A stretch of DNA of 64,000 nucleotides from Seohaeicola zhoushanensis. Its GTDB lineage: Bacteria; Pseudomonadota; Alphaproteobacteria; Rhodobacterales; Rhodobacteraceae. The DNA lies in NCBI RefSeq assembly GCF_014656415.1, contig NZ_BNCJ01000001.1, forward strand, positions 609,406 to 673,405, written 5' to 3'. The notes beneath the pieces were generated by a model. That model ran no database searches. It saw only the letters and a list, made by a program, of their open reading frames with translations, and was not told the DNA's origin. Of this stretch, positions 26,966-36,128 are shown in pieces (position 1 is the stretch's first letter; each line of letters begins with the position of its first letter). A program made the position numbers and the translations under genes.

Positions 26966-28068
26966 GAGAAGGTCTTCCGCGGGTCGAAGGCATCGCGCAC
27001 GCCCTCGAAGATGAACACCAGCAGCGAAAGCATCACCGCGAAGACGCCGAAGGCGGTGAAGCCGAGCCAGGGCGCCTGGAGGTTCTCCTTGGCCTGCAGC
27101 GTCAGCTCGCCCAGCGAGGGGGCGGTCGAGGGCAGGCCGAAGCCGAGGAAGTCGAGCCCGGCCAGCGAGCCGATGGTGCCGGTGACGATGAAGGGCATGA
27201 AGGTCAGCGTGGCGACCATGGCGTTGGGCAGCATGTGGCGGAACATGATGGTCATATTGGAGACGCCGAGCGCCTTGGCGGCGCGGACGTATTCGAAGTT
27301 GCGAGCGCGCAGGAACTCGGCTCGGACCACGCCGACGAGGCCCATCCAGCCGAACAGCACCATCAGGAAGATCAGCAGCCAGAAGCTGCGTTCGAAGACC
27401 GCGAACATGATGATGATGACATAGAGCATCGGCACCGAGCCCCAGATCTCGATGAACCGCTGGAACAGCAGGTCGGTGCGGCCGCCGAAATAGCCCTGCA
27501 CCGCGCCGGCGGCGATGCCGAGCACGCTGGAGAGGGCGGTGACGATCAGGGTGAAGGCGATCGACAGGCGGAAGCCGTGGATCACCCGCGCCAGCACGTC
27601 ATGCTTGGTGTCGTCGGTGCCGAGCAGGTTCTCGGGGTTGGGCGGCAGCGGCGCGGCGCCGGGGCGGTCGACGGGCGTGTCGTAGGAATAGGGGATCAGC
27701 GGCCAGATCATCCAGCCCTTCTCGATCGGCTGGCCGTCGATGGTGCCGGTCTGGGCCTCTTCCATCAGCGCCTCGGGGTCGTCGAGGCAGGCGTTGATGC
27801 CGCCGGTCACGATGAGGCATTGCACCTCGGGGTCGCGGTAGACCGCCTCGGTCTGGAAGTCGCCGCCGAAGGCCGTCTCGGGGTAGAACTGCCAGATCGG
27901 CGTATAGTATTCGCCGCGATAGCTGATGAGGATCGGCTTGTTGTAGGCCAGGAACTCGGCGAACAGGCTGAGGCCGAAGAGCACCAGGAAGATCCACAGC
28001 GACCAGAAGGCGCGGCGGTTGCGCTTGAAATTGCGCCAGCGGCGCTGGTTGAGCGGGGAGAGCGCCAT
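26962..28068 (-). CDS. yejE: Peptide ABC transporter permease (YejE)
   Basis: A 368-residue inner-membrane permease. It opens with the YejE signature LSPLNQRRWRNFKRNRRAFWSLWIF and has the long periplasmic insertion (about residues 45-160) typical of this subgroup, including GRPGAAPLPPNPENLLGTDDTKHDVLARVIHGFRLS around its end. The EAA loop is RAAKALGVSNMTIMFRHMLPNA. It pairs with YejB to form the channel. The start is adjacent to the yejB stop with no gap. Confidence 0.92.
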
Positions 28069-29166
28069 TCAGCCCTCGCGCTTTTCGAAGTCGATGCGGG
28101 GATCGACGAAGACATACATCAGGTCCGACAGGATGCCGACCACGAGGCCCATCATGCCCATGATGAAGAGCGTGCCGAACATGATCGGATAGTCGCGGGC
28201 CAGCGTCGCCTCGAAGCCCATGCGGCCTAGCCCGTCGAGCGAGAAGATGGTCTCGATCAGCAGCGAGCCGGTGAAGAAGACGCCGATGAAGACGCTGGGA
28301 AAGCCCGCGATCACGATCAGCATGGCGTTGCGGAAGACATGGCCATAGAGCACGCGGCGGTCGGAGAGGCCCTTGGCGCGGGCGGTCATCACGTATTGCT
28401 TGCGGATCTCGTCGAGGAAGCTGTTCTTGGTCAGCAGCGTCAGCGTGGCGAAGGCCGAGATGGTCATCGCGGTGATCGGCAGCACCATGTGCCAGAAATA
28501 GTCGAGGATCTTGCCACCGAGCGGCAGGCTGTCCCAGTTCTCGGAGACCAGGTCGGCGCGGGGGAAGAACTGCCAGTAGCTGCCGCCGGCGAAGAGCACC
28601 AGCAGCAGGATGGCGAAGAGATACGACGGGATCGCATAGGCGACGATGATCGCGCCCGAGGTCCAGGTGTCGAAGGGGGTGCCGTCGCGCACTGCCTTGC
28701 GGATACCGAGCGGGATCGACACCAGGTAGGCGATCAGCGTCGACCAGAGGCCGAGCGAGATCGAGACCGGCATCTTCTCCAGCACCAGGTTGATGACGCT
28801 TTCCGAGCGGAAGAAGCTTTGCCCGAAGTCGAGCCGCATGTAGTTCCACATCATGTCGAGGAAGCGTTGCAGCGGCGGCTTGTCGAAGCCGTATTCCTTT
28901 TCCAGCTGGGCGATGAACTTCGGGTCGAGGCCGCGCGCGCCGATATAGCGCTCGTCCCCGCCGCCGCCGGCGGTCTGGTCCATGTTGGCGGCATCGCCGC
29001 CACCGCCGGTGAAGCCGCCGAAGACGTCGCCCTGGCCCTGGGCACGGGCGATGGCCTGTTCCACCGGGCCGCCGGGGACGAACTGGACCAGCGCGAAGTT
29101 GATGATCATGATCCCGAGCAGCGTGGGAATGATCAGCAGCAGCCGCCGAAGGATATAGGCACCCAT
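28069..29166 (-). CDS. yejB: Peptide ABC transporter permease (YejB)
   Basis: A 365-residue permease with the DppB/OppB-type N-terminus [19 protein letters not shown] and the FVPGGPVEQ motif. A Gly/Asp-rich periplasmic insertion (about 45-75) is a YejB feature. The conserved [24 protein letters not shown] follows, and the EAA loop is [24 protein letters not shown]. It starts 7 nt after yejA in the yejABEF operon. Confidence 0.92.
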   Translation of the reverse strand: MGAYILRRLLLIIPTLLGIMIINFALVQFVPGGPVEQAIARAQGQGDVFGGFTGGGGDAANMDQTAGGGGDERYIGARGLDPKFIAQLEKEYGFDKPPLQRFLDMMWNYMRLDFGQSFFRSESVINLVLEKMPVSISLGLWSTLIAYLVSIPLGIRKAVRDGTPFDTWTSGAIIVAYAIPSYLFAILLLVLFAGGSYWQFFPRADLVSENWDSLPLGGKILDYFWHMVLPITAMTISAFATLTLLTKNSFLDEIRKQYVMTARAKGLSDRRVLYGHVFRNAMLIVIAGFPSVFIGVFFTGSLLIETIFSLDGLGRMGFEATLARDYPIMFGTLFIMGMMGLVVGILSDLMYVFVDPRIDFEKREG

Positions 29167-29173
29167 CCGGGGC

Positions 29174-31084
29174 TTACCTCAGCGCGCCGGCGGCTCGCAG
29201 GGCTTCGGCCTTGGCCTGATCGAACCACCAGAAATCGAGATAGCCGAGATCGAAGGGCGGCAGCGGATCGGGATGCTCGTACTGGTCGTAATAGGCGACC
29301 CAGTAGTTCGGCTTGTACCAGACCGGGATCATGATGAACTCGTGCCGCAGCGCCCGGTCGAGCGCCATCAGCGTGGCGCGCTCTTCCTCGACGCTGGTGG
29401 CCTGCAGCGAGGCGTCGATGATCCTGTCGATCAGCGGGCTGGCGAGGCCGGCCGGGTTGAACAGCGAGTCGCCACCATCCGCCGGGGTGCCGTACATCTG
29501 CGCCAGGCCGGTGCCGGTGCCCAGGAAGGGGCGGTAGAAGTCGAAGATCAGGTCGTAGTCGTTCTCGCGCTCGCGCAGGGTGTATTGCGCCGAGTCGACC
29601 TTTTCGAGCGTGGCGGTGATGCCCATCGCCTCGAGGTTGGCGACGAAGTTTTCCATCACCCCCGAGAGGGTGCCCTCATTCGACTTGTCGAAGAGGAAGT
29701 TGAGCTTGAGCAGCTCGCCCTTGGCGTTGCGCCGCTTGCCGTCCGAGCCCACCGGCCAGCCGGCCTCGTCGAGCAGCTTCATCGCGCTGCGCAGGTTGCG
29801 GCGGTCGCTGAGGCGCTCGGGGCTGGAGGTATGCGGCATCCGCGCCGGTTCGGTCAGCATCTCGGGCGGGACCAGGTCGCCGAGCGACTTGAGGAAGTCG
29901 AGCTCGGCCCCCTCGGGCGCGCCGGTGGCCATGATCGGCGTGTTCTCGGAGAAGGAGGTGCGCTGCTTGAACAGGCCGTATTGCAGGCTCTCGTTGGTCC
30001 ATTCGAAGTTGTAGGCCAGCGCCACCGCCTCGCGCAGGCGCTTGTCCTTCATGACGTCGCGGCGCAGGTTGAAGACGATGCCGGTGGCGGTCGGCGGGGT
30101 GCCGTCGGGCAGCTCGGTGCGGATCACCTGGCCGTCGGTGATCTTGGGGAAGTTGTAGTTCGACGCCCATTTCTTCGAGTCGCTCTCGACCCGGAAGGTA
30201 TAGTCGCCGGCCTTGAAGGCCTCGAAGGCGACGGTGTCATCGCCGAAATACTCGACCCGGATGCGGTCGAAGTTGAAGCGGCCCTTGTTGATCGGCAGCT
30301 TCCAGCCCCAGTAGTCGGGGTTGCGCTTGTAGACGATGCGGCGGTTCACGTTCACCGACTCGATCATGTAGGGCCCCGAGCCCGGCGAGGTTTCCAGCCG
30401 GCTCTCGTCGAGCCGGGCGCCGGTCTCCTCGTACCATTTCTTCGACCAGACCGGCACGCCGCCGACCTGGTCGATCAGGCTGCGCCGCGAGATGCCCTCG
30501 ACGAAGGTGAACTTGATGGTGTGGTCGTCGATCACCTCGACGCTCTTCATCCGCTTGGAGACGCCGGCGCGATAGGACGGCAGGCCCTGTTCGAGCAGCA
30601 GCTCGTGGCTGAACTTGACGTCATGGGCGGTAACCGGGGTGCCGTCCGAGAATTTCGCCTCGGGGCGCATGTGGAAGATCACCCAGTTCTTGCCCTCGTC
30701 GTATTCGACGCTTTCGGCGAGCAGGCCGTAGCCCTCGTCATAGGTATCGGCGGATTCGGTCAGCAGCGATTCATACATCATCGTCGCCAGCCGCCCGGCG
30801 CGGCCCTTGACCGCGTAGGGGTTCATCGAATCGAAGGTGCCGAGCGCCGCGAAGGAGATCTCGCCGCCCTTGGGAGCCTCGGGGTTGACGTAGGCGAAGT
30901 GGTCGAAATCGGCGGGGTAGGTGAGGTCGCCGTAGAAGGAATAGCCGTGGCTCTTGATGATGGTCTCTTCGCCGCGGGCCATGCCGGCAAGGCCCAATGC
31001 GGTGACCAGCACCAGCAGGGACGCCAGAAGCCGCTGGGCGGGTTCGGCCACACGGGTCGCCGCGACAGAGCGGGTCTGGGTCAT
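29174..31084 (-). CDS. yejA: Peptide-binding periplasmic protein (YejA)
   Basis: A 636-residue SBP_bac_5 family binding protein. A signal peptide with helix [20 protein letters not shown] precedes the mature [31 protein letters not shown], which is diagnostic of YejA. Other family segments are [33 protein letters not shown], and the FDWTNESL-like [13 protein letters not shown]. It would deliver oligopeptides, perhaps cell-wall peptides, to YejBEF. The start at 31084 has GGAGGA upstream and shortens an alternative start at 31111. First gene of the operon. Confidence 0.92.
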   Translation of the reverse strand: MTQTRSVAATRVAEPAQRLLASLLVLVTALGLAGMARGEETIIKSHGYSFYGDLTYPADFDHFAYVNPEAPKGGEISFAALGTFDSMNPYAVKGRAGRLATMMYESLLTESADTYDEGYGLLAESVEYDEGKNWVIFHMRPEAKFSDGTPVTAHDVKFSHELLLEQGLPSYRAGVSKRMKSVEVIDDHTIKFTFVEGISRRSLIDQVGGVPVWSKKWYEETGARLDESRLETSPGSGPYMIESVNVNRRIVYKRNPDYWGWKLPINKGRFNFDRIRVEYFGDDTVAFEAFKAGDYTFRVESDSKKWASNYNFPKITDGQVIRTELPDGTPPTATGIVFNLRRDVMKDKRLREAVALAYNFEWTNESLQYGLFKQRTSFSENTPIMATGAPEGAELDFLKSLGDLVPPEMLTEPARMPHTSSPERLSDRRNLRSAMKLLDEAGWPVGSDGKRRNAKGELLKLNFLFDKSNEGTLSGVMENFVANLEAMGITATLEKVDSAQYTLRERENDYDLIFDFYRPFLGTGTGLAQMYGTPADGGDSLFNPAGLASPLIDRIIDASLQATSVEEERATLMALDRALRHEFIMIPVWYKPNYWVAYYDQYEHPDPLPPFDLGYLDFWWFDQAKAEALRAAGALR

Positions 31085-31204
31085 CTTACTGGTCCTCCAT
31101 CGTCGTGGCACACTCTCACCGGATATGATGTGGCCTAGCTAAAGGGCCAGAGGACCAAGATTCAAGTTGAGAATATGTGATCTTACCGGATTCGCCGGGG
31201 CGGA

Positions 31205-31236
31205 AACGGAAAGGGCCGCTGCGGTGGCAGCGGCCC
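31205..31236 (-). terminator. Terminator of the cytochrome c gene
   Basis: Read on the minus strand, a perfect 10-bp stem GGGCCGCTGC/GCAGCGGCCC with a 4-nt loop is followed by TTTCCGTTT, 27 nt after the cytochrome stop. Confidence 0.8.
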
Positions 31237-31262
31237 CGGAAGGGTCGTCCCATAGGGTTGCG

Positions 31263-31766
31263 TCAGTTGCTGACGCTCTGGATGTAGGCGATCACGTCGG
31301 CGCGTTCCTCGATCTTCTTGAGACCGGCGAAGCCCATCGCGGTGCCGGGGATTACGGCCTTGGGGTTGGTCAGGAACTCGTTCAGGTGCTCGGGCGTCCA
31401 GGTGCCGCCGGCGGACGCCATGGCGCCGGAATACTTGAAGCCCGGCTCGGCGCCGACAGGGCGGCCGACGACGTTGTGCAGGGTCGGGCCGGTGCCGTTT
31501 GCGCCGGCTTCGAGCTTGTGGCAGGCGCCGCACTTCTTGAAGACGCTGGCGCCTTTGGCGACGTCCGCCGCGGCGAGGATCGGGCCGAAGTCGACGGGCT
31601 CTTTCTCTTCAGCCGCGCTTTCCGAGGCACCGGTGTCGATGACATAGGCCTGCTCGCCGTGGCCGTCGACGTGATAGATCACCTCGGCCGCCCATTTGCC
31701 GAGCAGAAAGACCAGAAAGGCTCCGCAAAGCGCGGCCACTACCTTGGTTGAAGTCATCGTATCCAT
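31263..31766 (-). CDS. Membrane-anchored cytochrome c (c_y/CycM type)
   Basis: A 167-residue cytochrome. The N-terminal uncleaved helix VVAALCGAFLVFLLGKWAAEVIYHV anchors it in the membrane, and an acidic linker leads to a class I heme domain with KKCGACHKLEAG (the CXXCH heme site), KYSGAMASAG, and the axial methionine in PGTAMGFAGLKK. This is the plan of the Rhodobacter c_y, which shuttles electrons from the bc1 complex to cytochrome oxidase while tethered. Start 31766 (MDTMTSTK) matches known c_y N-termini; 31757 is also possible. Single-gene unit with its own terminator, divergent from pheA. Confidence 0.88.
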   Translation of the reverse strand: MDTMTSTKVVAALCGAFLVFLLGKWAAEVIYHVDGHGEQAYVIDTGASESAAEEKEPVDFGPILAAADVAKGASVFKKCGACHKLEAGANGTGPTLHNVVGRPVGAEPGFKYSGAMASAGGTWTPEHLNEFLTNPKAVIPGTAMGFAGLKKIEERADVIAYIQSVSN

Positions 31767-31885
31767 TTGGTCGCGTGTCCATTTGATCTGTTTGGGCGGT
31801 TGTCTAAGCCTTCCCATGTCCCGAGGCAAGGTATAGACACCGCGACCAAACGACCAGCCCCCAGTTGTTGCAGGAATGAGTGCAC

Positions 31886-32728
31886 ATGACCAAACGCATC
31901 GCCTTCCAGGGTGAGCCCGGCGCCTACAGCCACGAGGCCTGCCGCAATGCCCGCCCCGACATGGAGGCGCTGCCCTGCCACGCCTTCGAGGACGTGATCG
32001 AGGCGGTACAGACCGGCAAGGCCGACCTGGCGATGCTGCCGGTCGAGAACTCGACCTACGGCCGGGTCGCCGATATCCACCGGCTGCTGCCGGAAAGCGG
32101 GCTTCGCATCGTCGACGAGGCCTTCGTGCGGGTGCATATCTCGCTGATGGCGATGCCCGGCGTGCAGATCGAGGAACTGGAGAGCGTGCGCGCCCACCCG
32201 GTGCTGTTGCCGCAGGCCAAGGCCTTCCTCAACCGCTACGGCATCCGCGGCGAGGCGGCACCCGACAGTGCCGGCGCGGCGGCCGAGATCGCCCGCGAGG
32301 GGCTGCGTACCGTCGGCGCGCTGGCCTCGGACCTGGCGGCCGAGATCAACGGGCTGCACATCCTGGCGCGGCACATCGAGGACCACGCCCACAATACCAC
32401 CCGATTCCTGCTCATGTCGCGCGAGGCCGACCACAGCCGGCGCGGCAGCCACGGGATGATAACCACCTTCGTGTTCCAGGTCCGCAACATCCCCGCGGCG
32501 CTCTACAAGGCAATGGGGGGCTTTGCCACCAACGGGATCAACATGACCAAGCTGGAAAGCTACATGGTCGACGGATCCTTCACCGCGACCCAGTTCTACG
32601 CAGATATCGAAGGCCACCCGGACGACGCAAACGTCCGCCTGGCGCTGGACGAGCTGGCCTATTTCACCACCAATACCGAGATCCTCGGCGTCTACCCGGC
32701 GGCGATGGAACGCGGCTTCCTCGGCTGA
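31886..32728 (+). CDS. pheA: Prephenate dehydratase
   Basis: A 280-residue monofunctional enzyme converting prephenate to phenylpyruvate in phenylalanine synthesis. The catalytic domain covers about residues 1-180: RIAFQGEPGAYSHEA, AMLPVENSTYGRV, and the TRF motif in HNTTRFLLMSRE. The ACT regulatory domain follows (TTFVFQVRNIPAALYKAMG, then GINMTKLESYM), where phenylalanine should bind. The usual LESRP of the ACT site is LESYM here. No chorismate mutase domain. Start 31886 was chosen over GTG 31880 for AGGA spacing. Confidence 0.93.
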   Translation: MTKRIAFQGEPGAYSHEACRNARPDMEALPCHAFEDVIEAVQTGKADLAMLPVENSTYGRVADIHRLLPESGLRIVDEAFVRVHISLMAMPGVQIEELESVRAHPVLLPQAKAFLNRYGIRGEAAPDSAGAAAEIAREGLRTVGALASDLAAEINGLHILARHIEDHAHNTTRFLLMSREADHSRRGSHGMITTFVFQVRNIPAALYKAMGGFATNGINMTKLESYMVDGSFTATQFYADIEGHPDDANVRLALDELAYFTTNTEILGVYPAAMERGFLG

Positions 32729-32741
32729 GACCGCAACCGCA

Positions 32742-32869
32742 ATTTCTCTTCTTTTCAAATACCTCCGGGGGAGCCGCCGGAGGCGGCGGGGGCAGCGCCC
32801 CCCCGATGCGACGCCGCCACCGGGCGTGGAGGCCGGCGGGCGCGGTAGGGCGGGGTTCACCCCGCCGCG
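32742..32869. repeat. Second copy of the composite intergenic repeat
   Basis: Bases 32742-32806 repeat the sequence at 25277-25336 with few changes, including ATTTCTCTTCTTTTCAAATA, the CCTCCGG/CCGGAGG stem and a GGGGGC/GCCCCC stem. Bases 32845-32869 are identical over 25 nt to 25376-25400. As in the first copy, it sits between the 3' ends of two converging genes and probably acts as a bidirectional transcription or RNA-processing end. Confidence 0.8.
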
Positions 32870-32873
32870 CCGG

Positions 32874-34415
32874 TCAGCCGTCGGTGGCGGCCAGCAGTGC
32901 GCGCAGCGCCTCGGCGGGGACGCCGAGGTTGGAGCCTGCGTAATCGGGCAGGATCGCCGAATTCACCGCCACCACCCGTCCGCGCATGTCGAGCACCGGG
33001 CCGCCGCTGCCGCCGTGGGTGGTGTCGGCGTCATAGACCACCGCCGCCGGCGTCACCTGGCCGACGATCCCGGCGCTGGCGAGCGGGTTGATGTGGCCGC
33101 CCTCGGCGAGGCGGGCGGCGACGCTCCAGAAATCGGTGTCGCCGGCGCTGCGCAGGGTCTCGATGAACTCCGGCCCCGATTGCGCCAGCAGGGCGCGCAG
33201 GCCGGTGGGATAGCCCATCACGATCACCTCCTCGCCCGAGGCGGGCGGCGTCTCGGCCAGTGACAGCCCCGGCCCGGCGGGGGCGCCCTCGATCGTCAGC
33301 AGGGCGAGATCGGCGGTCTCGCTCACCCGCAGCGGGCTCGCGCCGGTGGCGGTGTCCTGCCCGTGCAGCCAGGCGATGAAGCGCAGCATCACCGGTTCGA
33401 CCGGCGCGCTGCTCAACTCGGCGATGCTGGTGTCGGTCTCCCAGGGGCGCACCACGTGGCGGTTGGTCGCCACCAGCCCCTCGCTGCCGATGAAGAAGCC
33501 GGTGCCGGTGAATTCGATCTCGACCACCGGGCCCTCGCCCTCGAAGGTCAGCAGCGGTCGGCCGCGGAAGGTCATCAGCGGGACGCCCTCGGCATTGACC
33601 TCCTGGCGCAGCATCCGTTCGCCGCCGGCCTCGCGGAAGCCGTACATGCCCTGCAGGAAGACGATCTGCTGCTGCGCCGCCGCCACCACCCGCGCCCCGG
33701 CGGTCGAGCGCAGTTCGAGTTGTTCCAGCCGCGAGGAACTGGCGGCGAGGCTGTCGCGCAGGGCGGTGAGGTCGCTCGGCTTCAGCGCCTCGCGGCGGGC
33801 TTCGACCAGGGCACCGGCGACGCTGTCGAGCTGTTCCGAGGTCTTGGCGATCTCGCTGCGCACCAGCTGGTTCAGCTTGTGCTGCTGCCAGGCCAGCACG
33901 GCGAAGCCGGCGAGCACGAAGAGCACGGTCAGGCGGAAGGCCACGCTGGTCTCATGGGTCAGCCGGCCGACCAGCGCGGTGCCGGCGCGCCAGGCGCGGG
34001 TCACCGGGCGCTGGCGGCTGACCCGCAGGTAGGTGGCGACGTCGCCAAGGATCTCGGGCACCGTGTTGCGGACTCGGGCGAGGTCCTTGTAGACGCGCAG
34101 GCGGCAGATCGGGCCAGTTTCGCCGAACTCGACGCAATCGCCGTGACGCAGCCGGTGGTGCTGCACCGTCTTGCCGTTCACCCAGACATGCGTCCCGCTG
34201 CGCGCCTCGACCTCATAGCTGTCCCCCACGCGGTGCAGGCGGGCGACCAGATGCGCCGGGTCGGGGCCAGGTTCGGTGGGGCGCACTTCGGTCAGGCGGT
34301 CGGAATCGAGCAGCACGTCGAGCGTGCTGGCGTCGAGCCAGGTCAGCGCGCCGCGCATCAGCCCGGTCATGTGCTCGAGCGCGATGGCGGGTCGGGGTGC
34401 TGGCGTCGTGGTCAT
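32874..34415 (-). CDS. FHA-like / transmembrane / trypsin-like serine protease fusion
   Basis: A 513-residue protein with three parts. Residues about 25-110 look like the second half of a forkhead-associated fold (VWVNGKTVQHHRLRHGDCVEFGE); the usual GR..S..H core is not seen, so phosphothreonine binding is uncertain. Residues 158-177 form a membrane helix (FRLTVLFVLAGFAVLAWQQH). A heptad-like stretch, about 178-250, may be a coiled coil. Residues 285-505 are an S1-type protease: His320 in ATNRHVV, Asp369 in TADLALL, Ser470 in THGGSGGPV. The topology suggests a cytoplasmic FHA part and a periplasmic protease. I do not know a characterised protein with this layout. The SRPBCC gene ends 43 nt upstream. 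Confidence 0.75.
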   Translation of the reverse strand: MTTTPAPRPAIALEHMTGLMRGALTWLDASTLDVLLDSDRLTEVRPTEPGPDPAHLVARLHRVGDSYEVEARSGTHVWVNGKTVQHHRLRHGDCVEFGETGPICRLRVYKDLARVRNTVPEILGDVATYLRVSRQRPVTRAWRAGTALVGRLTHETSVAFRLTVLFVLAGFAVLAWQQHKLNQLVRSEIAKTSEQLDSVAGALVEARREALKPSDLTALRDSLAASSSRLEQLELRSTAGARVVAAAQQQIVFLQGMYGFREAGGERMLRQEVNAEGVPLMTFRGRPLLTFEGEGPVVEIEFTGTGFFIGSEGLVATNRHVVRPWETDTSIAELSSAPVEPVMLRFIAWLHGQDTATGASPLRVSETADLALLTIEGAPAGPGLSLAETPPASGEEVIVMGYPTGLRALLAQSGPEFIETLRSAGDTDFWSVAARLAEGGHINPLASAGIVGQVTPAAVVYDADTTHGGSGGPVLDMRGRVVAVNSAILPDYAGSNLGVPAEALRALLAATDG

Positions 34416-34457
34416 CTCGGGCCTCCTCCCCCGGCTTCCTCCTTCTGGCCCCGAGCC

Positions 34458-34928
34458 TCAGGTGATGGTGCTGCCTGGCCGGTTCTCCAGCGACTTGGCG
34501 AAGGTGGCGACCTTGAGCTTGAAGCGTTTGGTCAGGGTCGCCTTGGTCAGCCGCAGCGACTGGATCAGCAGCCGCGCCGGCAGGGTCTTGGGCTTGAGTT
34601 CCAGCACCACCGCCATGCGGGTGCGCTTTTTCGAGAGCGACAGCAGGTCGAGCGTCAGGGTGCCGTCGAGTCCCTGCGAGACGGCCTCGAAGCGTATCGC
34701 GGTGGGGCGATCGTATTGCGCGAGGGTCAGCCGCAGGTCGCGCGACTTGCCGCGCAGCAGGAAGCGGGCGGCCCATTCCATTCCGGGTCCCGGCGGGGTC
34801 ATGTCCTTGTCGCGCTGCACCTCGATGCCGCGCCGGATCGCCAGCCGTTCGAAGCCCTCAAAATCAGAGAGCATCGCGAAGACATCCCCGATCGGTGCCT
34901 CGATGTCTTCCTTGGTGGAAAATTGCAT
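34458..34928 (-). CDS. SRPBCC (START-like) family protein
   Basis: A 156-residue helix-grip protein. It begins MQFSTKEDIEAPIGDVFAMLSDFEGFERLAIRRG, the usual opening of SRPBCC/polyketide-cyclase-like proteins, and ends in a long helix after PARLLIQSLRLTKA. Such proteins bind hydrophobic ligands or act on lipids, but nothing points to a specific ligand here. The start at 34928 is close to the nudC stop (47 nt). Confidence 0.7.
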   Translation of the reverse strand: MQFSTKEDIEAPIGDVFAMLSDFEGFERLAIRRGIEVQRDKDMTPPGPGMEWAARFLLRGKSRDLRLTLAQYDRPTAIRFEAVSQGLDGTLTLDLLSLSKKRTRMAVVLELKPKTLPARLLIQSLRLTKATLTKRFKLKVATFAKSLENRPGSTIT

Positions 34929-34975
34929 GTCTTGTCCGCGCTGTAGTCGTTTCGGCCCCCAGGCCAAACTTGGGG

Positions 34976-35950
34976 TCAGTCGAGCGTATCCGCAAGCCAG
35001 TTGTGCAGAAGGAAGTGGGCGATGGCGCCCTTGCGGGCCGGGCGGATCACCGGGTGCTCGCCGGCGAAGACCTGCATCATCTCCTCGCGGGTGACCCAGA
35101 TGGCGTCGTCCAGTTCCTCGGGGTCGCAGGCGATCTCGGTTGTCAGCGCCTCGCCCCGGCAACCCATCATCAGCGAGGCGGGGAAGGGCCAGGGCTGGCT
35201 GGCGAGATAGTCGACCGCGCCCACCCTGATGCCGGATTCCTCGAACACCTCGCGGCGCACCGCCGCCTCGATGGTCTCGCCCGGTTCGATGAAGCCGGCG
35301 AGGCAGGAATACATGCCTTGCGGCCAGCCGTGCGAGCGGCCCATCAGCACGGAATTGCCGTGCGTGATCAGCATGATGACCACCGGGTCGGTGCGCGGGA
35401 AGTGTTGCGCCTTGCAGGCCGGGCAGCCGCGCTGCCAGCCGGCGTGGCTGACCTCGCTGGCGTGGCCGCACTTGGCGCAGAAGCGGTGCGATCCGTGCCA
35501 GTTCACGATGGCCTTGGCGGTGGCGACCAGTTCGGCGTCGCGCGGCGAGAGGGCGAACATGATGCGGCGCAGCTCGGCGAAGACATAGCCGGGCGGAAAG
35601 TCGGGGTGGGTCTGTTCCGAGGGGTCGACGAAGCTGCCCAGCGTCGAGATGTCCTGGTCCTGCGGCTCCCAGCCCGAGATGTCGACGGCGAAGTTGGGCG
35701 CGCCCGAGGGTTCGAGGCCGAGGAAGACGGGGGCCTCGATCTCGCCGCCGTAGCGCCGGGCGAGGATCGGGTGGGTCATCGGCACCAGCGCCAGGCGTTC
35801 GCCCTCGACCAGCGGCTTGCCGCGCCAGAGCAGGACACAGGCGGCGTCCTCGTGGGCCAATGCGGCGGCCAGCGCGGCGGGGTCATTCCTGACCTTGGCG
35901 GCCCGATCCAGCCCCGCGCCGCCGAATGTCACGGTTTCCGCATTGCGCAT
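34976..35950 (-). CDS. nudC: NAD(+) diphosphatase / RNA deNADding enzyme NudC
   Basis: A 324-residue Nudix hydrolase that splits NADH to NMNH and AMP and can remove NAD caps from RNA. It has the NUDIX-like N-terminal domain, the zinc ribbon CAKCGHASEVSHAGWQRGCPACKA (four cysteines), the Nudix box starting GFIEPGETIEAAVRREVFEESG and the NudC-specific SQPWPFPASLMMG motif just after it. All catalytic glutamates are intact. The start at 35950 follows AGAGGGA. Divergent from the phosphoesterase gene. Confidence 0.95.
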   Translation of the reverse strand: MRNAETVTFGGAGLDRAAKVRNDPAALAAALAHEDAACVLLWRGKPLVEGERLALVPMTHPILARRYGGEIEAPVFLGLEPSGAPNFAVDISGWEPQDQDISTLGSFVDPSEQTHPDFPPGYVFAELRRIMFALSPRDAELVATAKAIVNWHGSHRFCAKCGHASEVSHAGWQRGCPACKAQHFPRTDPVVIMLITHGNSVLMGRSHGWPQGMYSCLAGFIEPGETIEAAVRREVFEESGIRVGAVDYLASQPWPFPASLMMGCRGEALTTEIACDPEELDDAIWVTREEMMQVFAGEHPVIRPARKGAIAHFLLHNWLADTLD

Positions 35951-36128
35951 GGCTGTCCCTCTTGGCTGCTCTTGGTCTTGGCATGGCACAGGCGGTTGGA
36001 CATTTCAATTCCGCCAGTGACCGGGACGTGCTGACACGATCCGTGTCGGGTTGACCTTGCCTGTTTGCCACATGTTCTGGCAGGCTCGGGCGACAGAGCC
36101 ACGTGTTCAGGAGGCAGCCAGACACCGG

